From Pseudanabaena sp. UWO311 (lineage in GTDB: Bacteria > Cyanobacteriota > Cyanobacteriia > Pseudanabaenales > Pseudanabaenaceae), in assembly GCF_006937785.1 (NCBI RefSeq), contig NZ_SJEE01000002.1:62001-126000 (forward strand): 64,000 bases of DNA. The letters are read 5' to 3'. Numbering within the stretch: position 1 is the first letter of the stretch; every line of letters starts with the position of its first letter. Below are positions 42,034 to 50,868 of the stretch, piece after piece. The notes under the pieces were generated by a model. It was given only the letters and a program-made list of their open reading frames with translations, was not told the DNA's origin and did not search any database. The translations under genes and the position numbers were made by a program.

Positions 42034-42960
42034 ATGAAATCAGACCTAAAAAATGTGACTATCGTTGGATCTGGTGCGTGGGGATCGGCGCTAGCAAATC
42101 TAGTCCAAACCAATCAGCATCATGTGCAAATCTGGTCACGCCAAAGTCAAGTATCCCTAGCAGAAATGGTCAGTAATAGTGATGCCATCATTTCCGCAGT
42201 CTCTATCAAAGGGGTACGAGCGATCGCGGAACAATTACAAACAGCTAAGTTACTGCCAGATGCAGTTTTAGTTAGTGCTACTAAGGGCTTAGAGCCAATT
42301 ACTAGACAAACCCCATCACAAATTTGGCGATCGCTACTCCCCAATCAACCTCTAGTGGTTTTATCTGGACCAAATCTCTCTAAAGAAATTATGGCAGGTC
42401 AACCTGCGGCGACCGTGGTAGCGAGTAACGATGAAAGCGCTGCCCAGTTTATTCAACATATTTTTGCATCCAGAAATTTCAGGGTCTATACAAATTTCGA
42501 TCCTATCGGGGTGGAATTGGGTGGCACGCTCAAAAATGTAATTGCGATCGCCGTTGGTGCTTGTGATGGATTAAATCTTGGTACAAATGCCAAATCTGCC
42601 TTAATTACGCGATCTCTGATTGAAATTATTCGTGTTGGGGTTTACTTTGGGGCACAACCTGAAACTTTCTGGGGCTTATCGGGTTTAGGAGATCTATTGG
42701 CAACTTGCAATAGCAATCTCAGTCGTAATTATCAAGTTGGCTATGCGATCGCGCAGGGTAAAAGTCTTGAAGAGGCGATCGCTAATGTGCAGGGTACGGC
42801 TGAAGGTGTAAATACGGCTAATGTATTAATGGAAATTAGCGATCTGGAAAAAATTAGTGTCCCAGTCTCTCGTTATGTTTATCGTTTGCTAAAAGGAGAA
42901 ATCAATTTGCAACAAGCAGTTGAGGGACTAATGGAACGAGATCTTAAACCAGAAAATTAA
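42034..42960 (+). CDS. gpsA: Glycerol-3-phosphate dehydrogenase [NAD(P)+]
   Basis: The 308-aa GpsA has the dinucleotide-binding motif IVGSGAWGSALANL at the start. LSGPNLSKEIMAGQPAA, then GVELGGTLKNVIAIAVGACDGL, then LSGLGDLLATCNSNLSRN form the catalytic domain. It reduces dihydroxyacetone phosphate to sn-glycerol 3-phosphate for phospholipid synthesis. Length is slightly below the usual 330 residues but no block is missing. A sulfurtransferase gene follows 14 bp downstream and is likely co-transcribed. Confidence 0.95.
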   Translation: MKSDLKNVTIVGSGAWGSALANLVQTNQHHVQIWSRQSQVSLAEMVSNSDAIISAVSIKGVRAIAEQLQTAKLLPDAVLVSATKGLEPITRQTPSQIWRSLLPNQPLVVLSGPNLSKEIMAGQPAATVVASNDESAAQFIQHIFASRNFRVYTNFDPIGVELGGTLKNVIAIAVGACDGLNLGTNAKSALITRSLIEIIRVGVYFGAQPETFWGLSGLGDLLATCNSNLSRNYQVGYAIAQGKSLEEAIANVQGTAEGVNTANVLMEISDLEKISVPVSRYVYRLLKGEINLQQAVEGLMERDLKPEN

Positions 42961-42974
42961 ATACAATCAAAACT

Positions 42975-43790
42975 ATGAATAATCTGCATGTTGTTTCTGC
43001 TAATTGGCTCCATGAACATCTCCACGCTCCACAAGTGGTTGTAGTGGATTGTCGATTTTCATTAATGGATATAGAACTAGGTCGTAAACAATATCAAGAG
43101 AACCATATAGAAGGTGCTTATTATCTTGATCTCAATCTTGATTTGTCCAGTCCTGTTCAAAAGCATTGTGGCAGACATCCTCTGCCCGATTTAGATAAAC
43201 TTGCCGAAAAGCTTTCTCAAATAGGCGTAAATTCAGGCAAAACTATGGTGGTTGCCTACGATGACTCACGTTTGGGGTTTGCTGCAAGACTCTGGTGGTT
43301 ACTGCACTATATGGGACATGAGCGAGTAGCAGTTCTCGATGGTGGTTTTGCGGGATGGCAAGCCCAGAATTATGGAACTAGTTCTGCTGTTCCATCAGTT
43401 AGAGATGGGAAGTTTGACCCTAACATGCAAACTAACTTGGTTGTTGATATTGAAACTGTGAAATCACGTAAAGATTTGCCAGAAGTCGTTCTAATTGATT
43501 CGCGAGAAGGCGATCGCTATCGGGGTGAGCGCGAACCCATCGACCCGATCGCTGGTCATATCGAAGGTGCGGTTAATTATCCTTGGATGGAAGTTACTAA
43601 TGAGCAAGGTTTTGTAATTGACAATCAAGGCGATCGTTGGCAGGAAGTAAAAAATGCTCAAGAGGCGATCGTCTATTGCGGCTCAGGTGTAACGGCTTGT
43701 GTAAATTTGCTATCGCTGAAATTAGCAGGAATTGAGACTGGCAAACTCTATGCGGGAAGTTGGAGCGATTGGTGTTCGTATTTAGTCTAA
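42975..43790 (+). CDS. Two-domain rhodanese-type sulfurtransferase
   Basis: The 271-aa protein has two rhodanese domains. The N-terminal one is inactive (VVVDCRFSLMDIELGR, HIEGAYYLDLNLDLS). The C-terminal one has the catalytic Cys in IVYCGSGVTACVNLL. The CGSGVTA loop points to 3-mercaptopyruvate sulfurtransferase more than to thiosulfate sulfurtransferase. It moves sulfur to cyanide or thiol acceptors. It follows gpsA by 14 bp. The remains of an Rpn-type gene begin right at its stop codon. Confidence 0.9.
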   Translation: MNNLHVVSANWLHEHLHAPQVVVVDCRFSLMDIELGRKQYQENHIEGAYYLDLNLDLSSPVQKHCGRHPLPDLDKLAEKLSQIGVNSGKTMVVAYDDSRLGFAARLWWLLHYMGHERVAVLDGGFAGWQAQNYGTSSAVPSVRDGKFDPNMQTNLVVDIETVKSRKDLPEVVLIDSREGDRYRGEREPIDPIAGHIEGAVNYPWMEVTNEQGFVIDNQGDRWQEVKNAQEAIVYCGSGVTACVNLLSLKLAGIETGKLYAGSWSDWCSYLV

Positions 43791-43791
43791 A

Positions 43792-44100
43792 GAAAATATC
43801 ATTAAGCAAATTTTGAGGAGAGATATCATGCGCGAGTCTGTGACATATCAAGCAATTCTTCGTGAAGGTCGGCAAGAAGGTCGGCAAGAAGGTCGTCTAG
43901 AAGGTCGGTAAGAGGGTCGCAAGGAAGGTTTAGTTGCGATTGTTTTAAGGTTGTTGACCCACAAGTTTGGGACTTTGCCACCAAAGCTACATACAAGAAT
44001 TACGCGATTACATATCCCTCGCTTAGAGAGTCTTGCTGAAGCGATTTTGGATTTTCAGAGTCTTGCAGATTTGGAGCTTTGGTTTAGCAAGAAGAAATAG
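43792..44100 (+). pseudogene. C-terminal remnant of an Rpn/DUF4351 gene
   Basis: From about 43792 the plus strand reads ENIIKQILRRDIMRESVTYQ, then five imperfect repeats of EGRQ, a TAA at 43909, and in the same frame RLLTHKFGTLPPKLHTRI to LDFQSLADLELWFSKKK with a stop at 44098. The first and last parts match the tail of the Rpn gene at 37298-38167 (MRESVTYQA, LDFQSLDDV). The N-terminal nuclease part is absent and the tail has a nonsense codon. The repeats are a 12-bp DNA tandem (GGTCGGCAAGAA). Confidence 0.75.
43866..43926. repeat. 12-bp tandem repeat, five copies, coding EGRQ
   Basis: Units of GGTCGGCAAGAA with small changes run about five times within the Rpn tail remnant. The stop codon arises in the fourth unit by a CAA to TAA change. 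Such Glu-Gly-Arg repeats are common in the linker of this protein family. Confidence 0.8.
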
Positions 44101-44241
44101 TGTCATATTTCATCTAGAAGACCGCGATATAAAGTTAATGCTGAGGGATACAAGTATCTTAAACCAATTACCCCGATCGCACTATAATCAGCAATCGGTT
44201 AACCTAAGACTAGCGATCGGTAAAACTTTAAAACGAGCATC

Positions 44242-47106
44242 ATGACTTCAAGCGAACAAACTCACTCCACATTTTTACTCGTTGACGGGCACTCCCTCGC
44301 GTTCCGAGCCTTTTATGCCTTTGGCAAACATCCCGAAGGCGGCTTGCGCACCTCGACAGGAATCCCCACAAGTATTTGCTTTGGCTTCTTGAAAGCATTG
44401 ATCGAAATGCTCGATCGCGAAAAACCTGCGGCTGTTGCGATCGCCTTTGATCTTGCCGTACCCACATTTCGCCATGAGATTGACGATACTTATAAGGCAA
44501 ATCGTTCTGAAACACCTGAAAGTTTTATTCCTGATATGCAGAACTTACAAAGAGTTTTAGCAGCGATGAATCTGCCTGCAATTACCCAAGCTGGTTTTGA
44601 GGCAGATGACGTATTGGGAACGCTCTCACAGGTGGCGAGTGCCGAGGGTTACACCGTCAAGATTTTAAGTGGCGATCGCGATTTGTTTCAATTAATCGAT
44701 ATTGATAAACGCATCTCGGTGCTGAATATCGGACAAAAAGATAAGATTGTGGAATATCATGCTGATCAGGTAAAAGAGCGTTTAGGGGTTTTACCTACAC
44801 AAGTCGTGGACTATAAAGCGCTTTGTGGTGATGCTTCTGATAATATCCCTGGGGTGCGGGGTATTGGTGAGAAAACGGCGATTAAGTTAATAGAGGAATA
44901 TGGTAGCTTAGAGAACGTTTTAGCGGCTATACCGAAGATGAAGGGGGCAATTAAAACGAAGCTAGAGCAAGGAATTGAAGCTGCTAAACATTCGCAATTT
45001 ATGGCGATGATCAAAACGGATGTACCGTTGCCGATGGCGATCTCAGATTGTAAGTTAACAGGTTTTGATACTGCTGAGGTAATTCCTTTATTAGAAGAGC
45101 TTGAGCTGAAGGCATTTGTGAATAGAGTCGATCAGATTCATGCCAAGTTGTCGGGCAACTTTGAGAAGAAGCCTTCAATCTCAGCCCCTGTCTCAAAGAG
45201 CAAAGAGACAAATACTGATTCCTCTCAAAATCAGGATAATAACGAAGATGAGGAGTTATGGTTTGACTTTGCTAAGCAGGAAAAAGATCAGGCGATCGCA
45301 GCTTCAGCGTCGTTAAAGTTAGATGTACAGATTATTGATGCGATCGCGAAGTTAGAGCAATTAGTGGAAACTCTTCGCAGCACTAAACAGCCTGTGGCTT
45401 GGGATACGGAAACCTCGGCACTAAATCCCTTTGAAGCTGAATTAGTAGGAATTGGTTGTTGCTGGGGAGACTCGATTAGTGAGGTTGCTTATATCCCGCT
45501 AAGTCATAGTGATGGATGCAATCTTAAATGGGAAGAAGTTAGAGAGATTCTTCGACCTATTCTTGAAGATGTTAGTCATCCTAAATATTTACAGAATGCC
45601 AAGTTTGATCGCTTGATGTTTAAGGCAGCGGGGATTGAGCTAGCAGGCGTGATATTTGACACAATGATTGCTAGTTATGTGATCGATCCAGAAGCAAGTC
45701 ATAAGCTCGATGATATGGCGATGGACTTTCTCCAGATTCGCACGGTTAGTTATAAAACGCTAGTCGGTAAGCGCAAATCGATCGCAGAGGTTGATATTCC
45801 ATTGGTTGCTCAATATTGCGGGATGGATACCTATCTTACCTATCACCTTGTGCCTATTTTGCAAGCACAACTAACCGCAATACCTGAGCTTTGGGATTTA
45901 TTTCAAAATGTGGAAATGGCTTTAGAGCCGATTCTTGCCGAGATGGAATGGCGTGGGATTAGGATCGACAGAGAATTTTTGAGTGCTTTTTCCTTGGAAT
46001 TAGAGAAAGATTTAGATGCTTTAGCGATCGCAGCTTATGCCCAAGCTGGCAAAGAATTTAATCTCAATTCACCTAAGCAGTTGAGCGAAATTTTACTGGA
46101 ATTATTAGGTGAGAAATTTATCAAGAAATCGCGCAAGAGCGCTACAGGCTATTCCACTGATGTTGCTGTGCTTAATAAATTAGAAGGCGATCATCCACTC
46201 ATTGACACGATCTTAGAAAATCGCACTCTTGCCAAACTCAAATCTACTTATGTTGACGCTTTGCCTTCTTTGATTCAACCCAAAACTGGGCGAGTACATA
46301 CCGATTTTAATCAAACTGTAGCTTCAACTGGACGATTGAGTAGTTCTAATCCTAACTTACAAAATATTCCGATTCGGACTGCTTTTAGCAAGCGGATCAG
46401 AGCTGGCTTTTTACCAAAAGAAGATTGGATATTAATGGCGGCGGATTATTCGCAAATTGAACTGCGGATTCTTGCTCACTTGAGTCAAGAGCCTGAATTG
46501 ATGAGAGCTTTTAATGCTGGTGAAGATGTACATACAGTTACGGCGCAACTTCTATTAGAGAAAGAAGAAGTAACTAGTGATGAGCGTCGTCTAGCAAAAA
46601 TCATCAATTATGGCGTGATTTATGGCATGGGAGCACAGAAATTTAGCCGCGATATCGGTGTGCCTGTAAAAGTTGCCAAGCAGTTTATTGATAAATTCAA
46701 TCAGCGCTACGAAAAGATTTCTAGTTATATGCAAAGTGTCGAAGTAGAGGCAGAACGTGATGGCTTTGTAAAAACTATATTAGGAAGGCGGCGCTATTTT
46801 CGCGGGCTCAGTCAGATTGGTGGCTATCAGAAGGCGGCGCTATTGCGATCGGCAGTTAATGCGCCTATCCAAGGAACCAGTGCCGATATTATCAAGGTTG
46901 CCATGTTACGGGTGAATGAGCTGTTGTCTGAGTATCAGGCGAATCTACTTTTACAAGTCCATGATGAACTTGTATTTGAAGTCCCACCTGATGAAGTTGC
47001 CGAACTGCAACCCAAAATCAAGGCAGCGATGGAATCAGCTTTGGAGCTTTCGGTAAAGCTAGAAGTAGATATTCATACTGGTAAGAACTGGATGGAAGCA
47101 AAGTAA
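44242..47106 (+). CDS. polA: DNA polymerase I
   Basis: The full-length 954-aa protein has an N-terminal 5' nuclease (FLLVDGHSLAFRAFYAFG, GFEADDVLGTLS, SGDRDLFQLID). Its 3'-5' exonuclease keeps the DEDDy residues (AWDTETSALN, NAKFDRLMF, YCGMDTYL), so proofreading should be active. The family A polymerase has motif A DYSQIELRILAHLS, motif B RRLAKIINYGVIYG and motif C VHDELVFEVP. It fills gaps in repair and removes RNA primers. It is a single gene. A TATAAT at 44183-44188 could be its -10 element. Confidence 0.96.
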   Translation: MTSSEQTHSTFLLVDGHSLAFRAFYAFGKHPEGGLRTSTGIPTSICFGFLKALIEMLDREKPAAVAIAFDLAVPTFRHEIDDTYKANRSETPESFIPDMQNLQRVLAAMNLPAITQAGFEADDVLGTLSQVASAEGYTVKILSGDRDLFQLIDIDKRISVLNIGQKDKIVEYHADQVKERLGVLPTQVVDYKALCGDASDNIPGVRGIGEKTAIKLIEEYGSLENVLAAIPKMKGAIKTKLEQGIEAAKHSQFMAMIKTDVPLPMAISDCKLTGFDTAEVIPLLEELELKAFVNRVDQIHAKLSGNFEKKPSISAPVSKSKETNTDSSQNQDNNEDEELWFDFAKQEKDQAIAASASLKLDVQIIDAIAKLEQLVETLRSTKQPVAWDTETSALNPFEAELVGIGCCWGDSISEVAYIPLSHSDGCNLKWEEVREILRPILEDVSHPKYLQNAKFDRLMFKAAGIELAGVIFDTMIASYVIDPEASHKLDDMAMDFLQIRTVSYKTLVGKRKSIAEVDIPLVAQYCGMDTYLTYHLVPILQAQLTAIPELWDLFQNVEMALEPILAEMEWRGIRIDREFLSAFSLELEKDLDALAIAAYAQAGKEFNLNSPKQLSEILLELLGEKFIKKSRKSATGYSTDVAVLNKLEGDHPLIDTILENRTLAKLKSTYVDALPSLIQPKTGRVHTDFNQTVASTGRLSSSNPNLQNIPIRTAFSKRIRAGFLPKEDWILMAADYSQIELRILAHLSQEPELMRAFNAGEDVHTVTAQLLLEKEEVTSDERRLAKIINYGVIYGMGAQKFSRDIGVPVKVAKQFIDKFNQRYEKISSYMQSVEVEAERDGFVKTILGRRRYFRGLSQIGGYQKAALLRSAVNAPIQGTSADIIKVAMLRVNELLSEYQANLLLQVHDELVFEVPPDEVAELQPKIKAAMESALELSVKLEVDIHTGKNWMEAK

Positions 47107-47310
47107 ATCAATTATTCATTGGTGTATACTCTCCTTTAGGCTTAGTACAAATTTAAGACACTGCTTTCCAAGACACTAATTAGTGGCTATTTTTAGACTG
47201 GAAGGGATTAGACTCAATAATAGATCTAACAAGTTATAAACGATCGCGTGGAAGGCGATCGCTTGTAAAGCGTTTCAAAATATCATGAAGCTTTTAAGCC
47301 ACTAGAATCA

Positions 47311-48093
47311 ATGAAAATTAATGCCAATCTGTCTACAGAACTCCTCAACTACTATCGCCAAATTAGTACGGAAGTATTTACGGTAGTGGACTTAGAGACA
47401 ACGGGAGGAAAGGGTGATCGCGATCGCATTATCGAAATTTCTGTTCTTCAAGCTACGCTCAAAGACGGAATTCGGCAAATATCTACTGACTTAATCAATC
47501 CTCAAATCCAGATACCTGAACAAATCGTCAGATTTACAGGTATCTCGCAGCATATGGTTGCTGATGTTGATGGCAGCGATCAGATTCTGCCTAAATATTT
47601 GCCAATGCTCCAATCTGGCGTTCTTGTTGCTCACAATATTGGCTTTGACTATTCTTTTCTCAAAGCTGAATATCAAAGACTAGGTACTGAATTTATTGCT
47701 CCTCAACAACTTTGCACCGTCAAGCTATCAAGACTCTTATTGCCACACTTGCCATCGAGATCGCTGCCTAAGTTAGTCAAACATTATGACTTTAATGTTG
47801 GACAGTCGCATCGAGCTGAATCCGATGCGATCGCTTGTTGGTTACTTTTAGAAAAGCTATTGACTCAACTACTCAATGCCAAGGACGTTGAGATCTTAAA
47901 TCTCTTTGGTCAGCAATGGCTATCTGGAGAGGATATAGCCGTGATTTTGCAACTTCCGCTCAGTCAAGTTGAAGAGCTTTTGGCAGATCCGACAATCAAA
48001 TCACGATTTTCAAACCGTAGACAGATCAATCTATATCAACGTAAAGAGATAGAAGCTTTAGCGAATAAAATTACTCCCTTACAAGTTTGGTAA
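47311..48093 (+). CDS. DnaQ-like DEDDh 3'-5' exonuclease
   Basis: The 260-residue protein carries an exonuclease domain (about 18-185): DxE in VVDLETTGGKGDRDRIIEI, Asp in HNIGFDYSFLKAEY, and His/Asp in SHRAESDAIACWLL. This matches the DEDDh group of the proofreading subunit epsilon and relatives. The C-terminal 75 residues hold a helix-turn-helix-like region (EDIAVILQLPLSQVEELL). It could be a proofreading exonuclease or a repair nuclease. Its neighbour is polA, 204 bp upstream, but no operon is evident. Confidence 0.87.
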   Translation: MKINANLSTELLNYYRQISTEVFTVVDLETTGGKGDRDRIIEISVLQATLKDGIRQISTDLINPQIQIPEQIVRFTGISQHMVADVDGSDQILPKYLPMLQSGVLVAHNIGFDYSFLKAEYQRLGTEFIAPQQLCTVKLSRLLLPHLPSRSLPKLVKHYDFNVGQSHRAESDAIACWLLLEKLLTQLLNAKDVEILNLFGQQWLSGEDIAVILQLPLSQVEELLADPTIKSRFSNRRQINLYQRKEIEALANKITPLQVW

Positions 48094-48113
48094 GTACCTG
48101 CGCCATAACATAG

Positions 48114-49088
48114 TCATCGGGTGAGGATCTTATAGTTGCGTGCGGTCTGGCAATCGGACTGAATTTGAGCTTTGAGAGCATCAAGTGAATCAAACTTCCG
48201 TTCAGGTCGAATAAATCTGATTAAGTTTACACTTAGTTCTTGATCGTAGAGATCGCCTTGCCAGTCAAATAAATGTACTTCGACTGATCGCTGATCGCCA
48301 TCCACAGTTGGACGCATTCCAATATTCATCACCCCTAATACTTGCGCTGGGGCTTGTGTTGCTGCGTCAGGATTCTTTATCATTGCTTGGATTGCGTAAA
48401 CCCCATCACGGGGTAAACACTTTTGGGTAGGAAGCTCTAAATTTGCAGTTGGAAAACCAATTGTGCGCCCTAATTGCTTTCCCTGCACTACCCTGCCCAC
48501 AAGGTTGTAAGGACGACCAAGCAGTGAATTAGCTAAATCAATTTCACCTTGGGCTAAAGCTGTCCGAATATTGGAGCTACTTATGCGCACGGGTGGCTGC
48601 TCGAGATCGCCAAAACTCATCGTCTGCTCTGGAATGACCGTGAGGCGATCGCCCCAAATATTTTGCAGATCGCTAATATTGCCTTGTCGTTTCTGTCCGA
48701 AGTGAAAATCAAAGCCGACGCTGATTAATTCGACTTGGAGCGAGTCAATTAAAATCTTCTGGATAAATTCGGCGGCAGTTAGCTTGGCAAGTTCAGCGTC
48801 AAAGGGTAGCAAGACTAATTGCTCGACACCGAGAGATTTAAGCAAGGCTACTTTTTCATCAAAGGGAGCAAGTAGCGATCGCGTTCTTTGGCTAAAAAAT
48901 TCTTGGGGATGAGGGGAAAAGGAAACGACTGTACTGGTTAAATTGGGGTTGCGATTGCGCAAAGATATCGGCAAAATTGGCGCAATCACGCGACAGTGTC
49001 CCACATGTACGCCATCAAAGTTACCAAGGGCGATCGCAGTGGGACGAGAAATTTGGGTTGGGTCAAAAATTACTCTCACGCTTAACAT
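48114..49088 (-). CDS. ribF: Bifunctional riboflavin kinase/FAD synthetase
   Basis: The 324-aa RibF has an N-terminal FAD synthetase (nucleotidyltransferase) domain with AIALGNFDGVHVGHCRVI and PVRISSSNIRTALAQGE. The C-terminal riboflavin kinase domain has GRVVQGKQLGRTIGFPTANLE and RDGVYAIQ. It makes FMN and FAD from riboflavin. It converges with the exonuclease gene, only 20 bp apart, without an obvious terminator between them. Confidence 0.95.
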   Translation of the reverse strand: MLSVRVIFDPTQISRPTAIALGNFDGVHVGHCRVIAPILPISLRNRNPNLTSTVVSFSPHPQEFFSQRTRSLLAPFDEKVALLKSLGVEQLVLLPFDAELAKLTAAEFIQKILIDSLQVELISVGFDFHFGQKRQGNISDLQNIWGDRLTVIPEQTMSFGDLEQPPVRISSSNIRTALAQGEIDLANSLLGRPYNLVGRVVQGKQLGRTIGFPTANLELPTQKCLPRDGVYAIQAMIKNPDAATQAPAQVLGVMNIGMRPTVDGDQRSVEVHLFDWQGDLYDQELSVNLIRFIRPERKFDSLDALKAQIQSDCQTARNYKILTR

Positions 49089-49144
49089 TTTGACACAATA
49101 GAAACAAAAAAATATTAGTCATTCGAGGTAATTACAATTACACG

Positions 49145-49173
49145 TATGTGTCGGCGCTTTGCGCCGACACATA
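49145..49173. repeat. Variable-arm hairpin
   Basis: Perfect 13-bp arms (49145-49157, 49161-49173) have the tip GGCGC-TTT-GCGCC. A smaller hairpin (AGAGC/GCTCT) and AAACCCAAACC follow. It lies between the kinase gene and ribF on the minus strand, upstream of ribF. Confidence 0.8.
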
Positions 49174-49215
49174 GAGCGCTTTGCTCTCAAACCCAAACCA
49201 ATATAAATTTTGATA

Positions 49216-49239
49216 GCTTTTTCATGCCAATGAAAAAGC
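49216..49239. terminator. Hairpin downstream of the Ser/Thr kinase gene
   Basis: The 10-bp arms GCTTTTTCAT/ATGAAAAAGC surround the 4-nt loop GCCA, about 90 bases past the kinase stop on the minus strand. The arms are AT-rich, so a terminator role is only moderately likely. Its 4-nt loop sets it apart from the main hairpin family. Confidence 0.45.
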
Positions 49240-49327
49240 AAATACATCGATCACGCTTTAACTGTCCAGTGCTGCTTTTGGGAAGCTAAGATTTTCGCGA
49301 TCGCTTATAGGCTCAAGAATAGATTAA

Positions 49328-50806
49328 TTAGAGAAAGGAATAGAGTAATTGGAAGATGAGGCGAAAGGCTGCCATGAGAGCGATCGCACTAAAACCTGCA
49401 ACTCCACAATATTGAGCAATCTCGATCCAGTTGGGAAAGCTCTGAAATTGAGAGAGTTTCCCAAAGGTTTGCACGCCCCAAATTATGGCAAAGCTCAACA
49501 AATTTACGAATACAAATAGGTCTTTATTATCAAGAATGGAACTAATCCTGAGCAGAATCACACCAATCAATACGGCAGCAAAAGCAATTAAATTGTTAGG
49601 AGAGCCAATTAAGGCTAGCCCGACCGTTGTGCTTACTTGCCATAGCAACATCGCTTCGACACCAATCAAAAAAGCAGCAATGAATTGAATCTTAATTGGT
49701 GCTGCTAATAGCCAAGGCGTTTTGTTTGATCGCTGAGCTACAGGCTTAGGAACCGAAGGTGCAAAATTAGGAAGTGGTGCAGGTGGAGGGACTTGGATAC
49801 TGGTCTGATGTGCCGATTGAACTGGTGGGGTTTGTATTGGAGTGCTTTGTATTGGAGCGCTTACCGATGGTTGTACTGATATTTGAGAATTGAGGGCTTG
49901 GAGGACATCAGCCGACGAAGAAAAGCGATCGCTGGGAGCCGTCTCTAACATTTTATGTAAAACATTATTAAGATTAGGACTAAGCTTCACAAAGCGATCC
50001 CATTTCCAAGTGTTGTAATTTACATCAAATAATTCGTCGGGATCTTTGCCAGTTAGCAAAAAGAGACAAGTTACGGCAAAGGCATAGAGATCCGTAGCGG
50101 GAAATACTGTATCACCCCGCATTTGTTCAGGTGCGCCATAGCCTGGGGTAAAAATACCCGTGGATTTTTGACCTTGGGCGGCTCCAGCTACTTGTTTAAC
50201 CGCGCCGAAATCCAGCAAAAAGTAAGTTTGGTCAAGTTTGCGCACCATGATATTTGAAGGCTTGATATCACGATGGATCGAGCCTTTGTCATGAATAAAT
50301 GTCAAAACAGGCAACAGGCTTTGCATGATTTCTAAAACATCCGCCTCCGCGATCGCGCCATGCTGCTCCACAATTTGCTCTAGGGTAAAGCCATCAACAA
50401 ATTCCTGCACTAAATAAAAAAATTCATCCTGTCCCGACTGCACCTCAAAGTAGGCAAGCATGTCAGGAATTTGTGGATGAGTCCCCAAATCTTCTAAAAC
50501 TGTAGCCTCACGCTCAAACATTTGCTTGGCGATTACCATCTGAGAACTAGTTAACCCCACGGGCTGCAACAGCTTCACCACGCAGCGTTTCATCGCAGGT
50601 GTATAGCGATCGCGAGCTAGAAAAGTCGCACCAAAACCACCCTGCGCGATCGGGCGTTCAACTATATAGCGTCCTCCAAGCAGTAAAGGCATCCCGCAAG
50701 CCGTGCAGAATTTTTGAGTGATCGTTTTGAGCGTATTGCCACTATCAAGATCGGCAAAAGAATTTAAAGGCTTGGTACAATTCGGGCGCGTGCAGTAAAT
50801 ATCCAC
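49328..50806 (-). CDS. Four-cysteine Ser/Thr protein kinase with C-terminal membrane helices
   Basis: The 492-residue protein starts with C5, C10, C34 and C37, the four-cysteine motif of cyanobacterial SpkB-like kinases. It continues as a Hanks-type kinase: IAQGGFGATFLARDR as glycine loop, VVKL lysine, HRDIKPSN catalytic loop, LDFGAVKQV in place of DFG and PGYGAPEQM for APE. A Pro/Gln/Ser-rich linker (320-365) leads to four hydrophobic helices at the end (about 370-490), so it is membrane-anchored with a cytoplasmic kinase. It is the only Ser/Thr kinase in the window and a possible source of the phosphothreonine read by the FHA protein at 3.9 kb. That link is speculation. Confidence 0.9.
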   Translation of the reverse strand: MDIYCTRPNCTKPLNSFADLDSGNTLKTITQKFCTACGMPLLLGGRYIVERPIAQGGFGATFLARDRYTPAMKRCVVKLLQPVGLTSSQMVIAKQMFEREATVLEDLGTHPQIPDMLAYFEVQSGQDEFFYLVQEFVDGFTLEQIVEQHGAIAEADVLEIMQSLLPVLTFIHDKGSIHRDIKPSNIMVRKLDQTYFLLDFGAVKQVAGAAQGQKSTGIFTPGYGAPEQMRGDTVFPATDLYAFAVTCLFLLTGKDPDELFDVNYNTWKWDRFVKLSPNLNNVLHKMLETAPSDRFSSSADVLQALNSQISVQPSVSAPIQSTPIQTPPVQSAHQTSIQVPPPAPLPNFAPSVPKPVAQRSNKTPWLLAAPIKIQFIAAFLIGVEAMLLWQVSTTVGLALIGSPNNLIAFAAVLIGVILLRISSILDNKDLFVFVNLLSFAIIWGVQTFGKLSQFQSFPNWIEIAQYCGVAGFSAIALMAAFRLIFQLLYSFL

Positions 50807-50868
50807 GTTAGTACTGTATTTTTGGCATACTGTATTAGAGTCTACCTAAGTTTCTCCCTCCTGCGCCC

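Noticed and set aside
43866-43926. Possible CRISPR array (regular short repeats)
   Set aside because: The 12-bp units are directly adjacent with no spacers and code EGRQ in the frame of an Rpn-family tail, so this is a protein linker repeat.
44242-47106. DNA polymerase I with inactive proofreading
   Set aside because: The DxE, the middle Asp and the YxxxD motif of the 3'-5' exonuclease are all present, so proofreading should be active.
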